A DNA stretch of 64,000 nucleotides from Apostichopus japonicus (taxonomy: Eukaryota > Echinodermata > Holothuroidea > Aspidochirotida > Stichopodidae), in the NCBI RefSeq assembly GCF_037975245.1, contig NC_092564.1:1443984-1507983 (forward strand), written 5' to 3'. Below the pieces are notes generated by a model. The model did no database searches and was not told the origin of the DNA. It was given only the letters and a program-made list of their open reading frames with translations. Both the position numbers and the translations under genes were made by a program. Shown piece after piece: positions 37,782-49,980 of this stretch. Position 1 is the stretch's first letter. Each line of letters starts with the position of its first letter.

Positions 37782-40700
37782 AAATATTATTAATATCTCA
37801 TTATAAAGTCAATTTTTTAGCACAAAATGTTCCACCTTTTTGCTTTCTGATTGGAATATTGCCAATCTATTTCAGTAAGAGATTTTGAGAAACAGAAAGA
37901 CCTTACATTTGTTGCTAAATTAAGGGAATTTCCAACTGTTCTTACATCCAGGATTCTGAAGGGTTTTGCCCTGATTTGACCCTTGATTCATTGGTTTTGG
38001 AGATCCTTTTAACGATTCAAATTATATTGATGTAACTTACATATCATGAAATGATTTGCTAGCTTCTTGTGCACTGTCATTACCCTCAGTGGAGAAGTAT
38101 TATGTTGTAACATTCTTCTGTTGATTAGCAATTTTTGTGGTGAATATTTAATGCTATAAATTAAAATAACACAAACAAAACTGTTCAACTTTAATTACTT
38201 GTGAAGCAGATGGGAGATGACTTTAGCGTCATAAAAAATAGGCAGGCGGTCAAAAAGATTACCATCTATACATTCACCAATAAGACCTGTACCAAAGTCA
38301 TCGGTTTGGAAACATTTGAAATTCCACAACAAATAAGAACTCAACTGAGTAGAAGATCATGTATCATTTTAGTACAATTATTGATACTCATACTTAAGTC
38401 ATATATATTGACACATACTTAAGTCATATATTGATACTCATACTTAAGTCATATATCATGTTAGTATGATGAAGTATCCTGGATTGGACTAACTTACTGT
38501 AGTTACAACCAATATTCTTAATCAAAGGGATATTTTTTTCTGGTAGACAATGAAATCACTGACGTGTCTTAAAGTGCAAAGAGAAAGGAATTATTCCACA
38601 CTATTACAGTAGTTGATAACCCTATCTCAATGCCTTGTGCCTAAGTTCAGGTAGATTTGAGATGGCTTGAATGTAAATCACCAAAACATGTGAAGCATAA
38701 CTTTGTGAATACATGTCAAAATGAAGAAATTATGTAATATTTGTGACAGAAAGTGAGTCGAATATGAGAGTTTAGAATCAAATTTCAAAACATGGAATGC
38801 TTGTGCACCATTAAAATATCGATCCTCTACGCAACACATCAACGTCCGGAAATTTCAACTTAATCAGGCAAAAATTGAGGATTTAAATATGTTGACAAAG
38901 TAAAGTTAAGGAGATCACAAACATTTAACAACAAATAACAGAATTTCAGTGAAACAGAAAGCAAAATAACAAGCAATTGATGAAGCAAACAATTAGCTAA
39001 GAACTTTCTCTGAATAAGAAAGTTGCAAAATAATACTCACTCAGACTTTCGGTATAAAGTAAAATCCATGAAATCCTGAATTTGGAAATCCTATTCATTG
39101 CATTGACCAAACTGTTCTTAGATTACTGTTCCATTTCCTGTGATAACGTCTGCGATGAATTCTAAAGTTTCTTTCAAAATCAGCTAGTTTTCGCAGGCTA
39201 GAAATTCCTTTTACAGAGAGGAAAATAATCAACATATACGACCTGTGTCAAGTTCCCCAATATCCCCCCCCCACCAAAAAAAAAAACAAATGGGGAAAAA
39301 GAGGATGTTTAACTGTAAGTAATGAACAATCTTTCAAAAGCCTGCTTTCACAGTACTCAACGTTGGAAACATGTGTTGATCATTTTATCTCAATGAACTA
39401 GCTAAATGATTCACAGAGAAATGGAGGAAACTTATCAATAAATCTCAAATGCAAAAAAAAATGATTTGCTAGTGCTCTATGCCTGATGGGGTATTACGTC
39501 TGATCCAATGAGCTCAAACTTCTCTAGATCACTTGCATGTTGATCCACGCTTATGTCAAAAAGGGAAATGATTGGAGTAAACTTGCATGATTAATTACAC
39601 AAAAATTAACATCAATTTTATGAAAAACTATTAGGTAGTGTAGTGGACTGGGTTTTGTGTCCACTTTGGCATCCCAAGGTGTTCAGTGCTGGTATGTCTT
39701 TGCCTCTCCTTTTGGGTAAACAGGATATGAGTCACCTAGTCTGCATAGGATGAGGAATACTCATTTAGGCCCAGTGTTCTGCTCCCATGTTAATGTAGTT
39801 CCTAAGTAAATTATGTTATTACATCTTTATATAGTTTATTGAGAGTATTTTAGTTGTTTACCTTTAAAATGTATATTTCAAGTCGCCATAAGCCTGGGTT
39901 GTGCATAGTATTACTCAGTGTTATGTAGTAACTTGAAGTTAGTAATCCTGGTGAATTCTTTTGTCCACTGCTGTACCAGACATTACAAAGAGCAGATAAC
40001 AAAATAATTATTCAACATCCATTTATTATTTTCTTATGGCCAAGCAGTAACCACAAGTTTGCTAAAAATTGTCTAGTGTCTAACTAGCACTTTTTGGCTC
40101 CAATATGTGCCAAATTATTTCTTGACCTATTGAGTAGTGTGCACTTACATGCGCATTGCAGCATGCATCTATTTTAATTTTGATACTGATACATTCATCC
40201 TTTTCTTGAACCTGTTTAAATTGAAGTGGTGAGTTCACTCTTGCTTCTGAATTCATGTATTATTCACTAAAATGGAAGCTCATGTGTTATTAATTAGCGT
40301 AACTCTTGAAGTGCCTGGACCTAGCTCAGAGTCATGTGGGTTAACTGTCAGTGTAACTATAAGTTAAAGGTATCATTAATATAGGTTGGTACTCTGTGAG
40401 ATTCTTTGTTAGAGTATTAACTTACCTCAAGGTGTTTTTTGCTTAACCTGCACTCTCAGAGTTTTGTACATTGTAATTATTCTCTTTATTTGTGTTTATA
40501 TATATATATATATATTATCATTTTCATCGTTTTATGCATATGCTAGGAGGGTTAGGAAAAGAATTATTTACCGTACTCTACCACATGATATTCACCGAGT
40601 TGGTTCTGTAAGTGAGGGCGCTAGATCAGTTTTGTACTATTGATTTAAGTGAGTAGTGCAATTGGTTCATACAACATGTCATGCATCTGTCAGGCATTCA

Positions 40701-42439
40701 TAGTTATTCCCATAGATTTATTTCAACTTGTTTATATTTTAAAAATATTATTTTATTCTAAGATGTTATTTATTTCATGCTTACATGTGTGTGTCAGTAG
40801 TCCAACTACAGCAAGGTAATATTTTCAGGGATTATTATTTAATTGAATATTCATTGCGAATTATAATTGTTAAATTCTACTCTTCTAGGATTATTTAAGT
40901 GGATGACGAGGACTCTGATGATAGGCTACTTTGTATTGAGTAGATCCTAGTGTTGGGCTGGTGAGTTATTTTTAGGGACATTTTTGATTGGGTTATCTGA
41001 GGGCTGTGGAGAACTTGTCATTAATTCAAATGTATGTAGTTTGGGAGATGAGATTGTAAGACTTTGATTCTAAGTTTAGGTTGTCTTATGAGAAGTTTAC
41101 TGATTATAAAGTGGATATTTGTTCCTAGGTGCAAAGGCCTTGGTGTTGACAAACTGATTTTAATTGTTTCTGACGATAGATGTGGTCCTTACCGTCCTAT
41201 GCACAATTTCCATATTGATATTTGCATATATTGCATTTAAGCAAATTACCTTAAACGTCCTAGGACCAAAAAAAAATAAAAAAAAATGGCGAACCGACCA
41301 TAAACAGTAGCCTATCTACCACTACTTAGCAGTCCGATAATCCCTTCAACAGTTACAAGAATTGCAGTGAACAGCATCTTATTTAAGGCTTATCGACTGT
41401 AGGCCTATTGTTAGTTAAACGTTAGGCTAAAGAAGGGGCAATCCCCTGTCACCACAGTAGCCTAGCTGTTCAGCCAAGTATTATACTGCTACCCCATTGT
41501 CAATTGGCTACTATCAAATATTAATACAATACGAATGGCAATATTGAAATAACACCTAAAAGATGAATCTTATTAATTAGCCTAGGCTTCATTACTTCGA
41601 GTTTAGTAAATCAGTATGGGCTCCTTGCTTCCGCACTGTCGAACGGTCTTGAAGCTTAAATGTTGGGTCTTTGGTGACGTTCCACATCGTGCGGTACACG
41701 CCCAATCCTTTAAACCCCTCCCAGTTTGTACTGAGTGGTAAGACAACTGATCAAGCCAAAGACAAATTTATCGTCAAGAAATAAGTTCTTTTTAGTAATA
41801 TTGTAGCAATTTAAACAAAATGATTAATTCCTCTCATCAGTAACGTAACTCCTATTGGCTCGGACCGTGCTGAGCCGGGGGACCCGACCAAATGGCCCCG
41901 CTATACTGATGCACCGAAAAAGGGTAACTCTCTGGATAGGGAGGGCCCGTTTTCACTGGGAAAGAAAAACTCATGCAAGACTGAATGTTGTTTCTTTCTC
42001 ATACAACTTGTAAGATGTATCCAGAAGCCGAATTCCTCAATCCTCATTCCATGGTATATAGTTACAAAAAATTCTTATAGCTATGTTGATAATTTTGTTC
42101 TGTCATTTCTCTTGATGTAATTTAGTATTAAAACATATCAGCTGGAAACAATGTGTAAATGCTAAATGGTCATTCAGATGTTCTAAACCAAAACCCCTTG
42201 CATTAACTTGCTTAAATCCTCAGACCTTGGACCCATGGGCGTCCGCAGGGAGGGGCAAGACCCGCCCCCTGGAAAATCAAAACTTGAAAAAGAAATTAAA
42301 CGTTCAACATTTCAATGATTTCACCCAACCAACAGTTCTCTAGTTATGTTCATTGCATACGGACCCATAATGCATTACTGAAATTATTGAAAGTCAAAAT
42401 CCTACGAAATGAGATCTCAAACAAACAGATATGTAAATG
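37782..42439. other. intergenic
   Basis: Mostly featureless AT-rich DNA. A short triplication of 'catacttaagtcatatat' lies at 38389-38458 and a (TA)n run at 40498-40515. 'cagtaacgtaactcctat' (41839) and 'gggcgtccgcagggaggggc' (42238) resemble ends of common invertebrate transposons but have no visible partners. No gene found. Confidence 0.35.
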
Positions 42440-42555
42440 CAACTTGAAACGCCCGGGAAGTGTCTTTTCCGACGATCTAGGAGTATATTTTTTTTAGAAA
42501 AAATCAATTGAGGAACGCTCCGCGCCAGACCGTGGTGGCGCTCCGCTTAGAGAGT
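42440..42555 (-). repeat. 'taagcggagcgccaccat' module, copy b (inverted)
   Basis: The reverse complement reads 'ctaagcggagcgccaccacg', 'gtctggcgcggagcg', and at its far end 'cggaaaagacacttcccggg'. Same module as at 26694, 43393, 44107 and 49057. Confidence 0.75.
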
Positions 42556-42619
42556 ATCAAGTAGTGCGTTATACCTACAAGACCTACAGTTGGCACTTAC
42601 AGAGGCACCGTATAACCAG

Positions 42620-43345
42620 GGAGTTGTTATACATTTTTCTAACAGAATATATTTTTCGTACAGAATATATTTTTCGCACAGAATAGAACTTTGTTGTTAG
42701 AGAAAATATATATATTCCTTCTTACGAAGAATACAAATATATTTTTTTGCATAGAATATAATTTATTGTGTAGAATGCATAATTTCTGTAACAGAGTTTA
42801 TATATTTTGTTATGAGAAAATATTTTTCTGTACCAGAATATCAATATTTGAAAATTCGCCCTGCCGTTCATTTTTGGCCACTGCTCACTTCTTCACATTT
42901 CAAGGTTATTAGTTTGGAACGTTAGCCGGTGTGTTATGTAATCAATTTGCCAAGCCTTGCAAAGGAAACGAACGTGGATAAGTCACTTGTAGAGCTCAAA
43001 TTTCATGCGATCTACCGCGAGTGCCTATTAAAATGTCCAAGGCAGGTAAACTGTTACCTTTCAGATATCTGAAATAAGAAACAATTTCAGATATCTTAAA
43101 TTCCCTATTAAATGTTAAAATGGCTTTCCATACGGCAGTGGTGCAGGGCGCATTTTCATGGAAATGTGTTTTTGTTTAGAGAATATATTTTATTCTCTTA
43201 GAGAATATATATATATATATTTTTCTCTTAGAGAATAAATATATTCTTGGCATAGAAAAATATAATTTTTGTGCTAGTATATATATCTTTACAGAATATT
43301 TATTGCAAGATAATATATATTTTTCTATAAGAGCATAAATATACA
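42620..43345. repeat. 'agaatatatttttc' AT-rich repeat, left part
   Basis: Many degenerate units of 'agagaatatatatttttct' interrupted by a unique block (42855-43165). The same units continue at 49790-49975 after the inserted 43351-49784 element, so the insertion split one repeat tract. Confidence 0.7.
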
Positions 43346-43392
43346 ATGGCCAGGCGCGTATCCAGGATTTTCAAACCCGGGGGGCGCGAATT

Positions 43393-43500
43393 ACTATCTA
43401 AGCGGAGCGCCACCATCGGTTGGCGCGCAGCGTACAAGAAAATTTCTTGTTTTGAACCCCCCCCCCCAGATCACCGGAAACGGCACTTCTCGGGCTTGAA
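43393..43500 (+). repeat. 'taagcggagcgccaccat' module, copy c
   Basis: Direct copy of the module near the left end of the outer transposon, followed by a poly-C run and 'agatcaccggaaacggcac'. Confidence 0.8.
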
Positions 43501-44106
43501 ATGACCAACCAGATGTACACTTTTTGCCTGAGAACCAGGTATTTCCTAATAGTTTTTTTTTTCCATCCATAACTTTTTGAAGTTTGTCAAACCGGCACAC
43601 ATCATGTTCGACCTGATGGCATCTCCTGTGGGTCTTTGCTTTTGTAGGTGATTCTACGTCGCGGCCCACAATACCCGTCAGCCCCACTTTTCAAGGTTTT
43701 AAGCCCCATATTTGTTCAGAATTTGAAAATTCACATTTCTCGTGAATAAACTCACTTGAAAACATACCCATAATGTTGTACAAAATTTCATCTATGGACA
43801 ACCAATATAGAAAAACTTCCTTGAACCCCTAACAGACCGGTCAAAATTGCACGAGTAGAGGGAAGTGTGATGCAGAATGTTGGTCAGAAATTTTCTAAAA
43901 TTCAGACACAGTTAATTTATTGGTGTAGAAACATTAAAACCTCTTATAACGGCTATTATAAAACTTGGTTGAAGGAAATGAAAAAATAGCAGATATTTCC
44001 TTCAACCGAACACTACACACATAGGCGTAGGAGGCGCGGCGGCAGTGGCGGGGCTAGGGGTATTGGTCAGGAGTGGCGAGAATGGTCTGTAGGAGCGCTT
44101 TCGACA

Positions 44107-44215
44107 CTATCTAAGCGGAGCGCCACCACTGGTTGGCGCGTAGCGTACAGAAAATTTTTGAATAAAGATACTCCCTAGATCGCCGGAAATGACCCTTTCC
44201 GGGCCTGGCTAATTT
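44107..44215 (+). repeat. 'taagcggagcgccaccat' module, copy d
   Basis: Direct copy with 'ggttggcgcgtagcgtacag' and 'agatcgccggaaatgaccct'. Confidence 0.8.
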
Positions 44216-44859
44216 GCAGATAAACGAAGAATAAGGTGTCATCGCCAAATGACACCAACAAAATGTGAGAAATGTCAATAAGTAGATGAGAGCGCAATAA
44301 AAAAGTCAATAATCTAGAATAAGTAAAAAGTGGTAAAGAGCAGAGCCGTATATAGAGAGAGTTTGGCCAACTGGCGATTTGTGACGTCACAAGCAAACCA
44401 TGGGCATCAAAATAGGTCCAGTTGTCGTTACCAGTTGCGCGAAACACGAAAAACACCACACACAATATATAGCAGCTTTGCTCGTTGCGAACAAACGAAG
44501 CGACTCAGAATGTCAGATTTTGACAGGCATACGAGGAACAAAATGGATATCAGGTAATGAATTAGAGTATGCGTTAGTTAATAACATTTACGTTTATCTT
44601 CACACCTGAAATGCATAGAAAAGTAGCTGAAAACCTGTCATTACACTTGTTTTATTTTACGCCTCATACTACTAGTCCTACTTTAGTCATACAAACGAAA
44701 AGCACACATCACAGTCCTGGCTAGGCTAGATTACAGACGCAAAACTATAGCATCAGGCCTACATTAATAGATCCTTCAATTAAATAAAGTAGGCCTACAC
44801 ATAAAATGACAATTTATGCTTCACTGATCTTTCAGGTTTGCCAAAAAGTAGTTGTACCA

Positions 44860-45140
44860 GAGGTCATTGTATTAAACTCCAGAAGCTACATAGTAGGATT
44901 AATATTCGGCATAACTTTTTCTCTAAAGTCTAATACAACTTATACTGGATGGATTGAATGGTTTGCCTGAGAAGGTTGAATTGCAAGTAGTGTGTATGGG
45001 TTTAAGAATACTTTGGATGAGTACATTAAGCATTGTAATTGGGTATGACATTTGATGTCCTCGGTTTTATTCCTCTCATATAGCCTTAGGGTCCTTAATG
45101 GGGACTTGAATGTCTCTCCTGGTCATTTTTTCTACTAAAC
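44860..45140 (+). pseudogene. LINE C-terminal relic
   Basis: Broken plus-strand frames give HNFFSKV, NGLPEKVEL and GFKNTLDEYIKHCNW in order, the same LINE tail as at 438-720 (VNGFKNALDKHFKHCNR). A 3' 'tactaaactaaacta' run follows. Several frameshifts and stops. Confidence 0.65.
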
Positions 45141-45740
45141 TAAACTATATACTTGAGTGTAGGAGTTAGCAATAGTTGGGAGTCTGTGGGCAAACCTAAG
45201 ACTGATATTGTGGTGTTAATTTCTCAGGAATGTAGTACTAGGCTATAGTAGGTGCAACAGATTGAATGGGTCTGTCGAGAAAAAAAAAACCTGCAACAAC
45301 TGAATACTGGTGTATGTTGTAGCTTATGTATTTTCCATTAACATATATACTATACGGTCATGTCCTTAATGAGGTTTCATGGATCACACTGACATAGTGT
45401 GCCTACTTGTCAGTGTTGTCAACTGAGCATAGGGCTGATGACATCATTCAGTTTGTTTTTATGCAGACAGCAAATGGCCATAATGATAATTATTAATTGT
45501 TACTTATTCTTCATACTGCCCTTACTGGCCTTACCTGAACAGTGATGTATAAAAATGCAAGAAGTCGTTAAGCTTTTCATTTAAGAATCGTTTCAGCCTG
45601 TCCTATTTCAAACATATGATTGGCAGGTTTACACGTTACGTAGCTTATCAAAATGGAGCTGTTCTGTAAAGCAAGAAAATCACGCATATGCATGCATACA
45701 AACACACTCATATATAACAAGTTCTGAATATCTTTTCAGC

Positions 45741-46480
45741 TGCCCAATGGTACTGGAATGCAAGCTCTGTTGGGTGAAGTAAAAAACCCTCATTGTACTC
45801 TTTTATCATGGTCAGCGAAGCTGGAACCAGCAATGATGGTGATGTGGATTTGACAGTACCTAGACAAGAATTCAATAGCTGCTTTGTGTTGAAGTGGGTT
45901 CAACTTGCTCAAGGCCATGACAGGATGACGACTAGACATTAGGATGAATTATCTGTTGTAGAGCTCTATAAACCAGGCAGTTGTTAAAACATCCATTGGG
46001 TGACCCTCACAGTCTACCAGGCACTGCATCGCAGAAGCAAAATGAAGTGTGTGTGATACCTTCATCTTATGAGAGTGGAATGGTATCAGTGTGGCCTCTG
46101 TCAATTTGGCTTCAAGTCTTTGTTTTCTTGAAAGCTGAGAAGATCTCTCAGTGGTTTCACACTGACCTCTGTACTTGACAATTCATGTGTATTTGCCAGC
46201 TCAGGAGGAAGCCAGATTTTAATTACATTAACCAATGCTGACTTTTTTTTGGACATGTGGTACATCTGCAAGGAGGTGAAGGAAGCAGTTGGAGTTGCAT
46301 GGATGTGGAATCTTGTTGATAGTCTGGCAGTCTTATCCACAGATTATCCCAAAGCTTCTCCACATTGCCACATTCAGAACTTATTACATTGATAAACTTG
46401 AAAATTGCAGGAAACTAACGAAGCACCCATCAAGGGAATTTGTTTGTATAATTATTGAAAGCTGTGACCTTCTGATGTGA
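45741..46480 (+). other. exon-like block of unknown origin inside the hAT-like element
   Basis: After TATCTTTTCAG the plus strand reads LPNGTGMQALLGEVKN and CTLLSWSAKLEPAMMVMWI, then a stop. Further short protein-like stretches follow to 46480. It may be a decayed transposase exon, but no motif is recognised. Confidence 0.2.
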
Positions 46481-46633
46481 CAGACTAATGTGAAATAAAG
46501 GGCAGTAGATTACCTTGTAAATGAACCTTGTTATTGTTTGATTGTATCTAATGTTTGCAAAATTTTAAGTTGCATGCTACCAATTGAAACATAATTCTTT
46601 CTCTATTAATGGGATATAAATACTTCTCCTTAA

Positions 46634-46988
46634 AGGGTGTGGAGACTCCCGCACAAAGAAACGTCTCATGCCGGTTATCTGACCTAGATTCGAATGCGGT
46701 GTAACAGAAGTGTTAGACACCACCATTGATCCCAGAAAATACACATACAGCTTGCTACCATCTGTAAATAGACATTAGTGTACAGTCAATACAAACATCA
46801 CAGTCAATACCCACAACACAGTGCACATAGCAGCGTGGACATCTCAGGTCTAGATAAAAGATAACAAGGTATCGGGTTTCATTACTGTCTGCATTTTGTA
46901 GCGACACAAAAAAAACTTCACTTGCAAGCAACGGAAAGTAAACTTTTTCAGAGCGCGGCATGCGGTTTAGGGCAAGTCTTCAATACCT
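46634..46988. mobile_element. TTAA-type MITE, copy 2
   Basis: 355 bp, flanked by TTAA on both sides (46630-46633 and 46989-46992). Terminal inverted repeats AGGGTGTGGAGAC and AGGTATTGAAGAC. Clearly homologous along its whole length to 23826-24197. Confidence 0.85.
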
Positions 46989-46992
46989 TTAA

Positions 46993-48527
46993 ATATACTG
47001 CATCGGTTGTTGTCACTTGATCATTTGCTTGTGTGTGAGCTAAACAGCTTAAATAATATGTAAAAAAATAATACAAACTTTCAAATTGCCAGATATTTAC
47101 TTGCTCAAAATCATTATCCAATCATGATTTGTTGCTATCCTTGAGTCCATTATTCAGATGATGAGGCAGATTCCCTTCGACTCTCCATGATGAAGGTAAA
47201 ACCTTATATCTTAACCAACTGCCATTGAGTGTCCATTTGAAAGTTTCAAACACACAAGTGCATTGATTAAAACAAAGACTTTATTGCTGTGGTTGCAGGA
47301 ACTGGATTTCAGTCTAGAAGTCACTCACCAGGTTTGTCATTAACACAGTCTGCTAACTGTGGCTTTTTATGTTAGGAGTTTTTCTTCAGAGCACATGTCA
47401 CCTTTGATTTGTAAAAAAAGTCCTGAAATTCAGGGAGTTAAAATTTACTGTCTAAAGATAATTTAAAAAGGTTTTTTTTAACTTCAATTGTCAATGTGGG
47501 TGTCAATTAAGGGAATAAGGAGGTACTGATGCAACTTTGATAAATGATAGTTGACTGCATCCAAATTAAACCAAGGCCTAGGCTATACTTTTGAAGAAGA
47601 AAAAATTAGGCTGAATTCATGTTAGCCTAAAAAGGCTAGGCCAATGCTGACAATTAACACAAACCAAGATCATTTAACCATTTGGGCACTTGTTTATGAC
47701 ATACTAAAAGGGTCTATATAATTAGGCCTGTATGTGTACACAACCCACAAGTTGCCAATGAGTATAGACCTAGCCTAACTAGTTTAGGCCTAGGCTACTT
47801 TGTTTTCCTTAGACCTAGTTTAATTGGGCCTTATACTGTGCCATATTATGTAATGTGCTATAACAGTTGTAGTAATAGCAAGAATGGTCCAGGTCTAACT
47901 AAGCCCAGGCTTAACTTATGCTTCGGGCTTAACTAAGGATTAGGGCTTTACATGATGCCTAGAGGCTAGCCCACCCTTTTACATAGAACTAAAAGTGATA
48001 CTTTTTTAGGCTAGGCATAGCCTAGGCATACAATAACTAGGAATTAGGATAACTATATGTGCGACTGAAACTGCCATGCCTATGATTAGGAGAGCTGGCA
48101 TAATGAAATCGAATTTGTGGATCGTAAAACGAGAGAGAATAGCCATGCATGTAATTACAGAAACCAGTCTGAACGTAAAATTCTCGCATTGCTTGTACAT
48201 TACTCGTATTACACTAGGGCCTATGGCTAGTATGGGCCTAGGCTACACAGACTTTTTTTCATTAGATCTCCATCTTGTTCTTTCTACTTCCAAAAAATTC
48301 CTCTTCTTTTATGGTCAGTCGGATAATCGAACAACAATATCCATGTTCTGACCGATTGCAGCATCCCCAGCACCATTTCTTTCATAATTTCGTACTTTTT
48401 TCGTGTACAAAACGATAGTCTATACACTGTGAGTATGCGTGTCGTCTGCTATAAAGTGTTCAAGTGGACCTATTTTACCACCCTGTGTGGGCGTTTTCCC
48501 TCTCGACCAATCCAAATCGGTTACATG
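46993..48527. other. right interior of the hAT-like element, TAGGCCTA-rich
   Basis: From 47570 to 48040 and again near 48220-48245 the words 'ggcctaggcta', 'taggcctag' and 'cctagcctaa' recur densely without fixed period. No gene. Confidence 0.5.
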
Positions 48528-49056
48528 GTTGGCCAAACTCTCTCTATATACGGCTCTGGTAAAGAGCTGAAAAAGGCGCCAGCAGTCCATTTGAGTCCGT
48601 CAGGGGGGGGGGGGGGGCATTCACTCCCACCGTATGGACGCTCCGCCACTGCGCGGCGTGGGTGCAACCCCTAATTCGCCATTACTAATGTAAAAGAGAG
48701 TTTTGACATAATTGGACCTCCATGCTTTTTATACATCTACATGAGACATGTCGTTGTTTACATTAGCATCCCGCGAAATACTGCGCAATTTGAACGGACC
48801 GTACGGTACATGATGGCATGCGATGTAATAACCGATGCTTGTTTATATGATATTGACATGGACACGTTGAACGCGCGCTCCGCGCGCGAAAATTTTTGGT
48901 TATTTTTTCAGGCAAGTCGGACAGTTTTGAGGCTTTTCATCCTGGAACGCCATTTTCATGCTCACTGATATGATGTGATATCTGCTGTTTGCGTTACAAA
49001 TTCGAACAGGCGCGTAGCGAGGAATTTGCCAAGGGAGGGGCGAAGCCTGTAGGCAA

Positions 49057-49240
49057 ATTATCTAAGCGTAGCGCCACCATAGGTTGGCGCGAAGCGTACA
49101 AGAAAATTTTGGCCGAAAATGCCTCCCAGATCGCTGGAAATGGCACTACCCAGGACCATTTGTTAGCGCGAAGCGTACAAGCAAATTTTGGCCGAAAATG
49201 TCTCCCAGATCGCTGGAAATGACACTTCCCAGGCCTTGTA
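49057..49240 (+). repeat. 'taagcggagcgccaccat' module, copy e, partly duplicated
   Basis: A direct copy followed at once by a second half-module: 'gcgcgaagcgtacaag.aaattttggccgaaaatg' and 'tcccagatcgctggaaatg' occur twice, about 76 bases apart. Confidence 0.85.
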
Positions 49241-49567
49241 AGTTGCCTCTAAGCACTTTCTATTTTGAAATTACTTAGCGATTCATTTAAAAAAAATGCT
49301 GAATTGGGGGGTGGGGCGGGCGGTCGCCCCCATCCCAAAATGCGTCATGTTCCCCGACGACATGGTCGAGTTCGAGACCAGCCACAGTTGGTTTCATAGC
49401 ACAATTCTACACACGCGTTATGATAGACCATATATAGTACATATATAGTGAGAGAGGAAAATGGAAACGTCAAAAAATGGAGTTGTCGGTGTAAGGGGTA
49501 GGGTGAGTCACATTTTTACGAAATCATTGATCCGTCACTGGCTACCCTTCAGCGCTGTAATGATGTC

Positions 49568-49738
49568 ACTGTTCCTCTTTCTCTCCCCGGTGTCTTCGCG
49601 TTTTTCTTTTACTCCCTCCTTTTCTCCTTTTTCTCTCTTTCTTCTTTTTCTTTTCCCTTCCTTCCTCTCCTCCTCCTCTTTTTTCCCCTCTTTTTTCCTT
49701 TTTTCTTCTCTTTTTTTTTTCTCCTCTTTTTCTTACCC
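49568..49738 (+). repeat. homopyrimidine tract
   Basis: About 170 bases of almost pure C/T, near the right end of the outer transposon. It makes spurious open frames on both strands (basic Lys/Arg-rich on the minus strand). Confidence 0.9.
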
Positions 49739-49789
49739 GGGGGGCGCGCGCCCCAACGCCCCCCCCCCCCTGGATACGCACCTGATGGC

Positions 49790-49980
49790 CTAAAACAAAA
49801 ATTAAAATTTGTGTTAGAGAATATATATTTTTTACAGAATATTTGCTGTAAGAGAATATATATTTTTGCACAGAATACATATTTGTTATTAAGAAAATAA
49901 TTTCTGTAGTCCTGGAGAATATATAAATATATTCTTTAAAGGAATAAATATAATTTTCAGAGAAATATATGTGTATACAT
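49790..49980. repeat. 'agaatatatttttc' AT-rich repeat, right part
   Basis: Continuation of the 42620-43345 tract: 'tagagaatatatattttt', 'acagaatatttgctgtaaga' and similar units. Confidence 0.7.

Larger units (their letters stand above)
44341..48558. mobile_element. hAT-like transposon, 4.2 kb, nested in the outer element
   Basis: Perfect 31-bp terminal inverted repeats, beginning CAGAGCCGTATATAGAGAGA (44341-44371 and 48528-48558). A perfect 8-bp target duplication GTAAAGAG lies at 44333-44340 and 48559-48566. An 8-bp duplication and a CAG-starting terminus fit hAT (P elements also make 8 bp). No intact transposase is visible. The interior carries a LINE relic (44860-45140), an exon-like block (45741-46480) and a TTAA MITE (46634-46988), so this copy is old or non-autonomous. 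Confidence 0.85.
43351..49784. mobile_element. outer inverted-repeat transposon with nested insertion
   Basis: The left end CAGGCGCGTATCCAGG and the right end (reverse complement CAGGTGCGTATCCAGG) match at 15 of 16 bases. ATGGC flanks both sides (43346-43350 and 49785-49789), a 5-bp target duplication. The ends carry G- or C-rich tracts ('cccggggggcgcg'). Removing the nested 4.2-kb element leaves about 2.2 kb. That remainder contains four 'taagcggagcgcc' modules and a 170-base pyrimidine tract. No transposase frame. The superfamily is not assigned. Confidence 0.7.

Noticed and set aside
41839-42275. Complete transposon starting 'cagtaacgtaactcc' or 'gggcgtccgcag'
   Set aside because: These look like known transposon-end words, but no matching inverted end or target duplication was found.
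49461-49880. Ser/Phe/Leu-rich (plus) and Lys/Arg-rich (minus) proteins
   Set aside because: Both are artefacts of the homopyrimidine tract.
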